Below are positions 1 through 12,000 of a DNA stretch of 64,000 bases, one piece after another. The notes beneath the pieces are model-generated. The model was given only the letters and a program-made list of their open reading frames with translations, was not told where the DNA came from and searched no databases. Source of the stretch: Gigaspora rosea. Taxonomy: Eukaryota > Glomeromycota > Glomeromycetes > Diversisporales > Gigasporaceae. Position 1 is the first letter of the stretch; every line of letters starts with the position of its first letter. The DNA lies in the NCBI GenBank assembly GCA_003550325.1, contig QKWP01000578.1, positions 65,922-129,921 on the forward strand. The letters run 5' to 3'. The position numbers and the translations under genes are program-made.

Positions 1-49
1 AAAAAAAAACAACAAAATAAATGTTTTTGTGCGCATCAATGCACGGAAT

Positions 50-580
50 TTATAATCATTAAGAATCTTAACGATCATCACGTTAATGCACGGAATTATG
101 TTCGTTAAGGATCTTAATGATCATCATGTTAGTATATGAAATTATGATCGTTAAGGATCTTAACAATTGTGACAATTGTGATATCATGCACAAAAATTAT
201 GATCGTTAAGAATCTTAACGATTGTGACGATCACGATATTAATGCACTGAAATTGTGATCGTTAAGAAGTCTTAATGATTGTGATGATCATACATTTTGT
301 ACAGAAATGATCGTTAAGAACCTTAACGATTGTGATGATCATTACGTCAGTGAACTGAAACTTTCGTTAAGGATCTTAACGATTGTGCACATCATAGCAC
401 GAAAATTATGATTATGATCATTAAGAATCTTAACGATTATGCATGTCAGTGCACGAAAATTATGATCATTAAGAATTTTAACGATTTTGCACATTAGTGC
501 ACGAAATATATGATTGTTAAGAATCTTAACGATTGTCACGTTAGTGCACGAAATTATGTGATCATTAAGAATAATACACG
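50..580. repeat. Degenerate tandem array of a 21-bp palindrome
   Basis: About ten to eleven copies of a near-perfect palindrome (type ATCGTTAAGAATCTTAACGAT) lie every 45-60 bp, at about 54, 101, 145, 200, 257, 309, 363, 416, 463, 512 and a half copy at 557. Spacers share a second motif (TTAGTGCACGAAATTATG). The copies differ by point changes and small indels, so the array is old. The 65-codon open frame on the minus strand here is only a translation of the repeat and is not a gene. Confidence 0.85.
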
Positions 581-769
581 TTAATAAATAGTTATAATAC
601 TATGCACGATAGTGCACGGATTTTAATATTTCGTGTGATAACGTGTATTAAATTTTTTGGATGATCAGCTTCCGAGCAGTTTCCGTGCAGTGATTATGAA
701 ACCCGTGCTTACTCGCATACAATTTTGTATTTTTACATGCATTCCCATGTATTAGTTTTCATAGGGTAA

Positions 770-1370
770 GTGAATATAAGCAAATATAATAGTTTATTTT
801 TTTTGTTTTTGTTTTTTCGTTATTTCTTTCAGTTTTGTTTTTGTTTTTTTTACTTATTTTTTAATTTATTTTATTTATTCCTTACTTCTTTCAGAACTTT
901 GCAAGAAAACGATCTGACTTTTCTGGCACTTTACAAGAATTCAACTCTAACTTCTCTACCACTTTGCAAGAACATACAGGAAGTTGCAAATATAAGTGAA
1001 TATAAGTGAACATGATAGTTAAACAAAGAAGAAGAGAAATAATAGCTAACTACATAGTAAGAAAAATAAATATATAAAGCTAGTATTATGTAACGAAGTA
1101 TAAAAGTAGTTTAAAATATTACTATTTTTTTATTTTCATTTTTTTTGGTTTTATTTTTTTTGTTATTTTTTTTATTTTAGAAAATAGTGAATATTAGTAA
1201 ATATAAGTGAATATTATAATTAAAACAAAGAAGAAAAGAAATAATAGCTAACTGTTAAATAAAAAAATAAGCATATAGAGCTAGAATTATGTGACAAACT
1301 GTGAAATGGTTCAAAATATTACTATTTTTCAGTTTGTTTTTTCATTTTTTTGGGTTTAGTTTTTTTTGTT
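770..1370. repeat. T-rich tract and imperfect tandem duplication of about 190 bp
   Basis: The segment 990-1177 (AAGTGAAT..GTTAAACAAAGAAGAAGAG..AATAATAGCTAAC..CAAAATATTACTATTTTT) recurs at 1187-1365 with substitutions. The flanks are long T runs. A 79-codon open frame in the T-rich stretch is almost only F and L and has no support as a gene. Confidence 0.65.
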
Positions 1371-1696
1371 TTTATTTTTTTGTCATTTTTTATATTTTTT
1401 CATAAAAAAATGTATAATAATATATAATAAATATATAATATTGATTAAAAATACATATTTTATAATATATAATAATAATAAATAAAGAACTAGACTAGAC
1501 GGTGCCCCATGAACATTGTGCCCTCTATTTTGATATCTCAAAATTTTACTAGGGCCCCTGTTGTACTTCTAACAAAAAATGATCCTCTCGCAATTCAGTA
1601 CTAATTTTAATTCTAACCCTAACCCTAACTCTAATTCCAAATAAAATTAATTATTAGTATATTAAGTATATTAGGGTACAAAATGCATAGGGGCAC
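1371..1696. other. Gene-free AT-rich stretch with a short telomere-like tract
   Basis: No gene is visible. At 1613-1636 lies a short CCCTAA-like run (two good units plus decayed ones), too short and too far from an end to be a telomere. An AGGGGCACCAGTG string at 1689 recurs at 5163, so it may belong to a dispersed repeat. Confidence 0.5.
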
Positions 1697-1929
1697 CAGT
1701 GTCTGAAATTGGGTTGCGGAGTCTGCGGACCGCAACAAATTTTAAATTTCTGCAACCAAAATCTGAAGTACATGTGCAAATTCCGCACATAAATTTGCAA
1801 ATTTTACTTATAAATTTTGATTAAATGCTTATATGTGCAACTAAAATTTTATAAATTCTTATAATCCGCAACTATTTTTTTTATTTAGTTGCAGCCCACA
1901 ACTCATTTAAAAATTGATTTCAGACACTG
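1697..1929. mobile_element. Small inverted-repeat element, hAT-like ends (putative)
   Basis: The segment begins CAGTGTCTGAAATT and ends in its inverted complement (..GATTTCAGACACTG). The CAGTG start is typical of hAT ends. Flanks AGGGGCAC and AAAGGCAC agree at only 6 of 8 positions, so the target duplication is weak, and the left flank recurs elsewhere at 5163. There is no coding capacity. Confidence 0.45.
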
Positions 1930-3021
1930 AAAGGCACTATTTAGATTTTTTCTAAATAAAAAATATATAATTTTATATTAAATTGTGAAACCTTGTAAAA
2001 TATGCAAAAATATGCGAAAATATACAAAAGCATGATTATGTAAAAATTATTATTAATTGATTATTAATTGATTATAATATATTATTGATTTACACTAGTT
2101 TTTGCCAGTTTTTGTAAGTTTTCAATGTTTGTTGTTTGTAATATTTTTGTATATTTTGAATTTACTATGCTGTAAATGTTTATAATTATTATGGCTTTGT
2201 AATACTCCAAAGTTACTATAATGTGAATCTTCGTAATTATTACCTCTATGTAATACTCTGAACTAATCGTAAATTTTTCGTAAGTTTACCCTTGCGTAAA
2301 AACTTACAGAGGTTTACACATATTTTTTTTGCTAATGAAAATAAAATAGAATTATGATTTGAAGTGCATTAAATATAAAGCTTTGCTAATAATTATAAAA
2401 GCCTACAATACTTTCAAAATTTAAGATTTGTGTATAAATTAGCCAATCATACAAATGTTGTCCTATGACAAATCACCAAGTGACTCTCATGCAGGTGTAA
2501 TCACTAAATTAACTAATCAGAGTCAGCTAAACATAGCCAATCAATGTGAACAGATCCAACAGTCCTTTCAGATCAGATCCTCAATATAAATTTGAATGTT
2601 GGTAAATCCTATAAATCATGAATCTGGATCTGATCTGACTACTGGATCTGGATCAGATCCAGATCTTCAGATCAAATCTTTAGAGCACTAATTTTTCTAA
2701 AAATAAGTACTCTTTTTTTGCACATAATGTGGTCATAGCTATTATAATTCAGGCCAAATTTGACTTAATGTAAGACAAAAGTGCTTATTTTTGAGAATTG
2801 CTTATTTTCAGAATAATACAGTATTATGAATTAATTATCACTTTTAAATTTTAATAAATAATTGAAATTATTAATATTATACTATAAAAATTAAAATTAC
2901 AATTATTGTATATGCCATATTAATTATATTAATTCATATAAATGAAAAAAAAACATAAGCTATGCTCAATTAATTTATAACTTAATAATATATTAAATTG
3001 CGAATCAATGTTATAAAAATA
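1930..3021. other. Gene-free; contains a GATC-rich dispersed repeat
   Basis: No gene is visible. At 2525-2690 lies a segment rich in GGATCTGATC-type words whose reverse complement recurs at about 49036-49190 with roughly three quarters of positions conserved. It looks like one end of a dispersed element of which 49030-50180 is a fuller copy. A weak hairpin (AAAAATAAGTAC / GTGCTTATTTTT) lies at 2690-2811. Confidence 0.55.
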
Positions 3022-3104
3022 CTGTATTTACTCAAAATAATGCGCTCCTGCACATTATTTCAAAGGATGCGCATTATTTTGAGTACACGCATAGGCATTA
3101 TTTT

Positions 3105-3414
3105 GGGAGCGGGTCAAAATCCTGACAAACAGAATCCTGACAGGTTATAATCCCAACAAAAAAATCCTGGCAATAAAAATCCCAAAAATCCTAACAACAA
3201 AAAATTATTAAAGTTATTTAAGTTAGGTTAGAGTTAGGTAAGTGCCTAGGATAGGGTTAGAGTGAGCGCCTCGCTAGGGTTTGGTTTAGTTGATTTTATA
3301 ATAAAGTTGCTCAAGGAAAGCTTTTTTGATTGTCAGGATTTTTGATTGTCAGGATTTTTTTGTCAGGATTATGATCTGTCGGGATTTTGTTTGTCAGGAT
3401 TTTGACCCAACCCC
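3105..3414. mobile_element. Nested inverted-repeat element of TCAGGATTTTGAC repeats
   Basis: The left arm (GGGAGCGGGTCAAAATCCTGAC..) is the complement of the right arm (..GTCAGGATTTTGACCCAACCCC). Each arm is built of several copies of TGTCAGGATTTT or its complement. The flanks are ATTATTTT at 3097-3104 and 3415-3422, an exact 8-bp duplication that continues as GGG on both sides, so its length could be 8-11 bp. Confidence 0.7.
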
Positions 3415-3438
3415 ATTATTTTGGGGTAGAGATCTAAT

Positions 3439-3838
3439 TAGTGATACAAATTGAAAATTGAATTAATCGATTAGTTGTAAAGTTGACAACTAATCGATTT
3501 GAATTTTACAGACCCAACTTAGTCGATTAAATCGATTGGCCAACTAATTGATTAATCAACTAATTAACGATTAGTCAATTGGTTGTTAAATCAACTGATC
3601 ATATAAGAAGGTCAACCTGGCTGTTTTCAGTTGCTACCTTAAGTGTATTTTACCAAGTTTTGTTTATTATTTATTCAATTAATCTATTGGTCAATCAATT
3701 AGTCAACTAATCGATTAATCGATTAGTCGATTAATCTCCAACTAATCGATTAGTTGAATAAAATCGATTAATCGATTAGTTGGATAAAATTATCTATCAA
3801 CTAATCGATTGAAAAATTTTTATCAATTTGTATCACTA
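3439..3838. mobile_element. Non-autonomous hAT element, TAGTGATAC ends
   Basis: Begins TAGTGATACAAATTGA and ends TCAATTTGTATCACTA, with an exact 8-bp duplication GATCTAAT at 3431-3438 and 3839-3846. Eight-bp duplications and TAGNG ends are the hAT signature. The interior is filled with copies of the palindromic motif ACTAATCGATTAGT in both orientations. No protein is encoded. Confidence 0.85.
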
Positions 3839-4139
3839 GATCTAATTTCTAAAAAATTGTTATTATTTATGTGTGATGTATAAAAAACCTATTTATTAAT
3901 TTTATATATAGCTTTTCTAATCTAAGTCAGATTTTTTGACTAAAAAAATTCTTATTTCTGCTTGTAATTTAAATTCGTTATTTCAGCAGATTTTTAATTC
4001 AGCATTTGGAGTGTGCATTATATTGGGACACACATGGGCATTATTTCGAAACCAACATGCTATTTTAAGAAAATGCATTTTTTGTAATAACACCTATGTG
4101 CATTATTTCGAGTAAATATGGTAACTAAAATTATATGTA

Positions 4140-6600
4140 ATGCTACTCACAGTATCTTGCGTAATATAATAATTTAGTTGTCATTTATTTATATTATTAA
4201 ACTCAATTTTGTGCATATATTATTAATGGACATCAACTGGAACAGTAGATAAAAACTTATAATGAAAAAAATCAACAATAATTTGATACAAATTAACTCA
4301 ACCTTAACTATATAATAAGAGTCACTAAAAATGCAAATAAGTAATATTTTACAGTAACTCGCAATAGAAATTATAATCATTCAAATGCAAATCAACTTAA
4401 CTTTAACTAATAATGTGGTCACCAAAATAGCAAGATCTGTAACCGAATTTTTTTTATAGTTAGAAATTACAAAAATTCTAATATGATAATTTAACCACTT
4501 ACTATTGCCACTGAAATAGTGAGTAGATTTTGCAACAGAATTCTTTACACAACGAACTTAAAATTAACCACATAGTAATGCAAAAAATAGCTTAACCTTA
4601 CCCACACTGTGGCCTCCAGAATAGTAAATAAGTATAGTTACAGAATTTTTATATATCTCATACTGGAATAGCAAATAAGTTCTTAAAAAGAATGCTTTAC
4701 TGTAACTCATGATTAAATTATATCAATACAAGCAAACTCCTTGGTATACTGTATTATTGCTATTTTCAATTTAATTGGATTTGGTCACTTATGAATACTT
4801 TTGTGAGCTCCGTGAGCCCATGATGAAATGCAACAATCATCTAAATCATGGGGCTCATAGACCTTACAAAAAAATTCGCAAATTGATCAAATCAAGTTAA
4901 TCGTAAAGAGCAATAATAAGTTCTGTAACAAATTATTTTACAGTAACTCATGAGAAATTACAATTATTTGATGCAAGCCAGCTCAACCTTAGCAACATAT
5001 TATATATTATTAGAATAACCAAGTTTATAACAGACAGTAATACATGTAAAACTAACTGAATTTTAACTACACACCAAGTTTTGTAAGAGAATTTGTATAA
5101 TAACTTGTGAGAAATTATGATAACACAAATGCAAACTACATTGATCAATAGAATAAAAAGTAGGGGCACCAGTGGTGCTTTCTAATCTTTACTGTGTTAT
5201 TGCAATAGCCCGTATCGTGAATCATTGGGGTGTGCGGTCAACTAAGTAAATCAAAACTATGTGTAGTATCATATAAAAATTAATTAGTGAAGTTTTTTTT
5301 TGAAATTTGTGATCAGAATAGTGATCAAAATAGTAATCGGGATTATTTATCACTTTATATATATATATTTTAATAATAAAGAATGACTTGAATACTTTTA
5401 GATGTCTAGAGCGAATCGCTTTACTTTCTTCAATTATTTTATCATAAATCTATTCTTAAATACGTTTACAACAAAGTTACGTTAAAAAATTTTAAATTCT
5501 TGTATTGAATTTTTGTCTGCAACGAAAACATCTATTTTTGAATAGTTCACAATATGAAATAGAATTTTTGTAAAGATTCAACTTGAAATCTAAATATTAA
5601 TGTCAAAAAATTTTCAACGTAACATTGTTATAAACATGTTAAGAATTAATTTATGCTAAAATAATTGAAAAAAGTAAATCGATTCGCTCTAGACATCCAA
5701 AACATCCAAGTAATTCTTTACTATTAAAATATATATTAAAAGCAATAAATAATCCCGATCACTATTCTGATCACTCTCCTGATCAATAAATTCAAAAAAA
5801 AAATCAATATTTAATTTTTATATGGTACTACATATAGTTTTGATTTACTTAGTTGACCGCACACCCCAGTGAATCATGGCACTCAACTATATGCTGATAG
5901 AGATCACGACCATACTGTGTGTACCACAATACCTCGTAAGTTTCATAACAAAATTTTTTGCAGTAATTTTTGATAGAATTTATAGCTATATTTCAAATAC
6001 AAACTAACTATATACTGTCTGCCATTACAATAGTCAGTAAGTTTTGCAACATTTTTTATACAAAACATAATTTAATTTTAACTGCATAATGTGCACCACA
6101 ATTGTTAGTAAGTTTGTTAAAAAAATACAGTAAATCATAGTATTGTAGAATTCACAACTGCAATTCCGTATCTTGATAGCAAGTTTCATAGCAAAATTTT
6201 CACAATAAATTATGATAGAATTTACAACTACGATTCCCAATACAAACTAACTCACTTTAATCGCATACTGTGTATCACCATATTAGTAATAGTGCACAAA
6301 ACCTATTGTAAAATGCCGACCCAATTTTTCAACTGGAAATTCTCCACTTTTTTATATTCTTTGTACACATAATATAAATAAATCAATAGCTTAACAATAC
6401 TACTTCCGAATGTCATTTCTATGATCTATTTCGGAAAAAATTTCCAAAAAAAAAAGCAGCTTACATTCCCGGAAATTTTGTGCCCTGATTTGTAACAAAT
6501 TTTTACAATAAGTTATGATACTTTCAATACATATAGTATATTAGTAATACAAGCTAACTTAACACATATTGTGTCATCGTGATAAATTATAAATAAAAAA
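4140..6600. repeat. Very old tandem repeat, unit roughly 100-120 bp
   Basis: Outside the element at 5226-5868, the stretch keeps repeating a decayed theme: AGTAAGTTTTGTAACAGAA, TTTTACAGTAACTCATGA, GAAATTATGATAATTC, AATGCAAACTAACTCAA, CTTTAACTACATACTGTGG, CACCAAAATAGTAAG. The same theme recurs at 48720-49020 and 50180-50900. A separate short inverted repeat (GAGCTCCGTGAGCCCATGAT / ATCATGGGGCTCATAG) is centred near 4840. No gene is visible; open frames of 63-73 codons here are chance. Confidence 0.6.
5226..5868. mobile_element. Non-autonomous Mutator-like element with long inverted repeats
   Basis: The left end TGGGGTGTGCGGTCAACTAA and the right end ..TTAGTTGACCGCACACCCCA are inverted copies, and similarity continues inward for over 200 bp (AGAGCGAATCGCTTTACTTT.. 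versus ..AAAGTAAATCGATTCGCTCT). The flanks are an exact 9-bp duplication GTGAATCAT at 5217-5225 and 5869-5877. Long terminal inverted repeats with a 9-bp duplication fit the Mutator-like superfamily. No transposase is encoded. Confidence 0.8.
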
Positions 6601-9003
6601 TAATAATCTTTAAATAAAGGTTTTAAAATTCATCCAAGAATGCCCGAACTTTGTTACTTTTGATGAATAAGCTTGAGTAAAATATTAAGTTACAGAAAAA
6701 AAAAAAAAAAAACTTGTACTAATTTTCATAGAACTACCTACACTAAATTCTATCGCAATATTTTGATACATAAAAATTAGTTATATCTCGCATAGCTTAC
6801 TGCATTTGCTCGTCGCGTTTCTTGTTACATAATAAGTATCAGTTATCTAATCTAATGGTATAAAAGTTATTCAACTCAAGATTGCTGAATATGAGATGTT
6901 ATTATTAAGCCTTAATAATGACAACTTTTGATTCATTGGTCCGATTTATTATCAAAATAACTGACTCGATAAGATCAATCTAAGGACTTAAAAATCATCA
7001 AAATCCAATTACAAAATTTCAAAAATATCTTTCATCAATCTTTAAAGATCTAGTTTTAAATAATTCACATACATAAATAATCAACTTTTCTGACTTCAAA
7101 ATAATGTGGTCAGTAAAGGAATATCAATTTTTCTAAAGATATAATTTTAGCATAATACTGATTTATACACATCAGCTGTTACACTTTGAAACTGTATTGA
7201 TCTACAATCTTTTCTGGCGTGAAAATAACATGGAGGTTTATTTTGTTGCTTATTACTCTAAAAAAAAAGAATGAAAATATGAACTGCCATAGGGCCCATG
7301 ATAATTGAACGTAATTCATTAATTATCATACATTATCGAGACACCCTAATCATTTTTGAATCGATTTTAAACAGTTCACATTGTAGTATAAAAAAACAAA
7401 AACACTTCCTATTGTTATTAAGCATGTAGGCCAAATTAGACGCCAACACTAATATAATATACGTGATATAAAACTATAGAAATTGTATGATGTCCATAAA
7501 ATTTAACCGGTTTTTAAACGTTTCGATTTCAATCGAATTATAAGTATATAATAAGAGAATTAAATATTAAGACACAGAAAGGCAATAAGGTATACAATTA
7601 ATCACTTAATATAAAGTTCTCTAGTCAAAAAATTCGTGTAGGCAATGTATAGTATCTTTATTACTTACGTTATATAATAGAAAGAATATGCTAATAAAAA
7701 CGGAACTAAGTATACAAAGAATTAAACTATTGATAGTTAAATGCGGGACATAAAACCAGAGCCGCAGCGCGACATAACTTCCATTGTGTATTTTCATTAA
7801 TCAATAAATTGATATTGATCCGAGCCATATCAGTATAACTTGATCAATTATCAATTTATTGTTTATCTACGATCAAGAATGTCGCAATAGTTACATGCCG
7901 TATTTAATAATGATACTATATACTATGAATATACCAAGATTGTAAAGATATGAGTCATTATTGAAACCGGACCAATTTTATATATGACATTTTGGGTTTG
8001 GATTCCAAAATAATTACCCATATAGAGATAAAATTGGTAAGCTTATGCATATTAGAGTTTTCACATTTCTGTGCTCTGTCGTCATTGTTAAAACATCAAT
8101 ATGTAATAATTTCATCACACTCTGGTCACGTTTTCTGAGATGACCAATCAAAACGTTAAAACGGACGAACACTGACTGTAAAAATGTATGATGCGTTACC
8201 GTAAATCACATTACAATAATTCTGTGTCGCTGCAATATCATTAACTAGACATCGAAAGGATGTTTGATATTTGAGCTGATGTTCTACTAGAAATGATGTC
8301 AACTAAAAGGTTCATTTGGAACAAGTCGTTTTAAGGATTAATTTTGTTTTTGGTGTTGGAAGGACTAGAATGGTAGTTATCTGTTGAAATTGATTGCCCA
8401 GAATTTACACCAAAGCTATATGTTAATGAGTAGGAATAGTAAAACGTTATATACTAACACGTCAAAAAGCAGTTGAATTGACTGAATTATCTTAATTTCG
8501 AAGGATAATTCCTCTTTTATATAATTATAACGAATTAAATTATTCTCGCTATTCTAGTTATTCTTGTTAATAAAAAAACATTTAAAGTTTAATCTAAATC
8601 ACTCTCATTGTAGTAAAATGGTTCGTTCCATAATAAACAATTTATTTTACAGTTTTTGCGCTATAGTTACACGACAGTTATTCACTGCAGCTCTATATAA
8701 ATCTATATAAATAAATCATACATGATCGTCGGACTTAATAATAAACATGCAACACTTGTTATGCTTAACATACAGATATTAGTGGTTTAATTACATATAT
8801 AGTCAAAAAATAATAAATCATAAATTACCTCTGTAATTACTGTTACCTATAAATTAAAACAAATACTTTGTAATTAACATTCATGTTGTTTACTTAAATA
8901 AATCACACTTATTAATGCATATTTAAGTATCTTGTAATTTATATAAGTAATATACAGTAAATCAAATTTTTTCGATATTTTCTTCTTAAATAATTTTTTC
9001 AAA
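6601..9003. other. Gene-free upstream stretch
   Basis: No gene, RNA gene or clear element is seen. The base composition is AT-rich without the repeated theme of the preceding block. The last few hundred bases presumably hold the promoter of the ligase gene at 9004; TATA-like words are too frequent here to single one out. Confidence 0.4.
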
Positions 9004-12000
9004 ATGTCTGATAAAATCTTTGTAAAATCCATAAAGGTTGCCGGCGAAAACGATGGATTTATTGATTTTTCCGGACAGGTTATTGTACAACATTCTAATA
9101 TCGACAAAGGGAAAGTAGTGACAATAGAATACACTATGAATTCATGGGCCACAGGCAATAGCGTGATCGCAAAAAAATCCCCTACTATTTCTAATAATAA
9201 TCAAGAATTATATTATTTTGAAATTTCTGCCTTTAAAACTCGTAACATACCTTTAAACTTGGAATTTCTTGCTCGATTTGATATCGCAGATTCCACCTTT
9301 TGGGCTAATAGCAATTATGAATATTCTTATAACGAGGGTTATCCTAAAGAATTCTTTTTTCATGATAATATAATTGAAAATCCTTTTGCTGATTATAATT
9401 CAATAGAAGAAAATGGCTTAAATTTAGGTGAAGAACGCAGAAAATTGAATGAAGAACTAGAAGAAGATCGTATGCTTAGACAACAAGAAGAAGAAAGAAG
9501 AAGAGTGGAGCAAGAACGAAGAAGACTAGAGGAAGAACGTAGATTACTGGAGGAGGAACGCAGGCTTCTAAGAGAAGAACAAAGGTTGTTTAATGAAAAC
9601 CGTAAACAGCAAGCTCCTATACAAACAACTGAGACAAAGGAATGCTCTAAATGCTTAAAGGATCTTAATGTTAAGAACTTTTCAAACATTACTGATCAAT
9701 GTGGTCATGATGTTTATATATGTCGTAAATGCATAGGAGAACATATTGCGCACGCAGTTAATAAAGGATGTATCAAAATTTTATGCCTCGAAAATAATTG
9801 TCGTAAAGTATTAAACGAAAGTGATGTGAGAAAATTCGTTAATAATGAAATATTTGAACGGTATGTAAGAATAAAACTCATATAAAACTGTATTTTCTTG
9901 AAAACAAAATCATAAATATTTATTATATTTATATATATATATATACTGTATATATATTTTTTTTTATAGATATATGTTAAATTTTGCATTATCGGAAATT
10001 CCTACTTTTAAATGGTGTTTAAATCCAATTTGTGGATCGGGACAAGACCATTATTATGGAGGTAATTTCTAATTACAATGAATATATTATTATTGGTTAT
10101 AGTTATACAATTGTTTAATTATATTTACTTAAAGATAACGTTCCGATAATGACTTGTAATACATGCGGGCAGAAATCTTGTATTGTACATGGGCTCCAAA
10201 TTGAAACTGAATGTGAAATCTGTAGGCAGTATGAAGAGGAACTTAACCTCCAATTGCAAGAGATCCAATTGCAAGATATCCAATTGCAAGAGACAGACGT
10301 AAACAAAGAATGTATTATATGTACCGAAAATGTTGATATTAGAGCCTTTTTGAATATTACTGATCAATGTAGTCATGATTATAATATTTGTCGTGAATGT
10401 GTAAAAGAATACATCAAGCATGAAATTGAGGACAATGGAAATGTTAAAATCAAATGTCCAGGAGATGGATGTAAAGAATTTTTAAATCAAAAAGATATAA
10501 AAGAATTTGCAAGTGAGGAGTCATTTAAACGGTATGTTTATTGGTTTGCGTGCACGCAAATTATTGTTACTACTGTATTCTTGAGGTGCTTATCAATGAA
10601 GTGATAAAGCGACCATTATTGTAAGATCAGATGACTTTATGTGATCACATGTTCAATTTTATTAATGAAATATGAGTTATTATAACGATAACCATTAGAG
10701 AACGGGTAAGGAAAGCAAGGGGTAATACAGTAATATGGTTCTGAATATATAATCAGTAACGTATTTGAAGGCCTTTAGTTAGTAAAAAGGGTAATCATTC
10801 TTTTCACCATCGCTCGCCTTGTATAATAATTCGCAAACTGGCAGTTAGTACAAGGATCTAGTCATTACTAGCATTCTCGTCGCCGAATAATAATATATAA
10901 CCGATTCTCATTATAACTATCTTGGCAACGTTTTACCAACGATATGTTCATAGTGGCTATGAATATGTAAGGATATGTAATAGTCATAAGATTTATGGTT
11001 TATTTTGGATGAAGTATTCCCTTAGAAACATAAATATTTGATACAGTATAAAGCCTGTAAAGTCTGTAAATGATGGCGAAAGGAATTCCTAAAAGTTTTT
11101 CTCGTGAAAATAAATCATCTGATCGAGCAATAATAATTAGAAAAAAATAACCTTTTCATTTTTATTACAGGTATGAAAGATTCTTGCTAAATCTCGCATT
11201 ATCAGAAATTCCCACCTTTCAATGGTGCTTAAATCCAAATTGTGGATCAGGACAAGATCATGATCAAGAAGGTAGATTATATTAAAAATATTTTTATTGA
11301 CATTAATATACTTAACCTTATTTTGAATCTATTTTCTTAAAGACAATCCAATAATGATTTGCAATTCATGTGGGAATAAGTCCTGTGTTGAGCATGGCCT
11401 TCCAATTAATGCTGAATGTGAAAGGTGCATTGAAGAGGAAGAAGAAGTAGAACGTAGACTACAGGAAGAAGAAGAGAGACTAAGAGAGGAAGAACGTAGA
11501 TGGCAGGAAGAAGAACAAAGACGAAGAGAGGAGGAAGAACGCAGAAGACGGGAAGAAGAACGAAGACGAAGAGAAGAGGAAGAGCGTAGAAGGCGGGAAG
11601 AAGAGCGTAGACGAAGAGAAGAGGAAGAACGTAGAAGACGTGAAGAAGAAGAACGTAGACAACGATTCAGGCGGCAAGAAGAAGAGCAAAGAAGATTAGC
11701 AGCACGTCAAAATGCTGAAAGTGCATCCGAATCCTTCGTTAACACAATGAAACAATGCCCAAAGTGTAAGTGTAGAATTGAGAAAAATGGTGGATGTAAT
11801 CACATGACATGTAGAAGGCCTGGATGTGGGCATCAATTTTGTTGGGTGTGAGTAAAATATTTCAATAGTTCATATGAGTACGCTCAATAAAAAAAATCAT
11901 TTTTCGAGCTTTAAATTTTTTAAATTTATAATTTATCGGATTCAATAATACGTATTTTTCATGATTGAGTCCGTTAAGTTATAAGTTTAAAAGCTCGAAA

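Larger units (their letters stand above)
3022..4121. mobile_element. TA-flanked inverted-repeat element carrying two nested insertions
   Basis: The left end CTGTATTTACTCAAAATAATGC and the right end ..GCATTATTTCGAGTAAATATGG are inverted copies, with TA at 3020-3021 and 4122-4123, as in Tc1/mariner/pogo-type elements. Inner copies of GCATTATTT(C/T)GAG occur in both arms. Removing the two insertions (3105-3414 and 3439-3838) leaves an element of about 380 bp. No transposase is encoded, so it is non-autonomous. Confidence 0.65.

Noticed and set aside
50..580. Regular repeats and spacers suggesting a CRISPR array
   Set aside because: Repeats are degenerate, spacers share sequence with each other, and the surrounding genes have introns, so the DNA is eukaryotic.
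1613..1636. Telomere
   Set aside because: Only a few CCCTAA-like units, internal in the window; similar short runs occur at 17450, 17580, 24684, 32100 and 40690, some within mobile elements.
7740..8870. Possible gene upstream of the RBR ligase
   Set aside because: No frame longer than chance and no series of short frames with matching splice sites could be found.
9393..9689. Minus-strand open frame of 98 codons rich in S, L and R
   Set aside because: It is the antisense of the coiled coil and RING1 of the RBR ligase. The same applies to 11480-11689.
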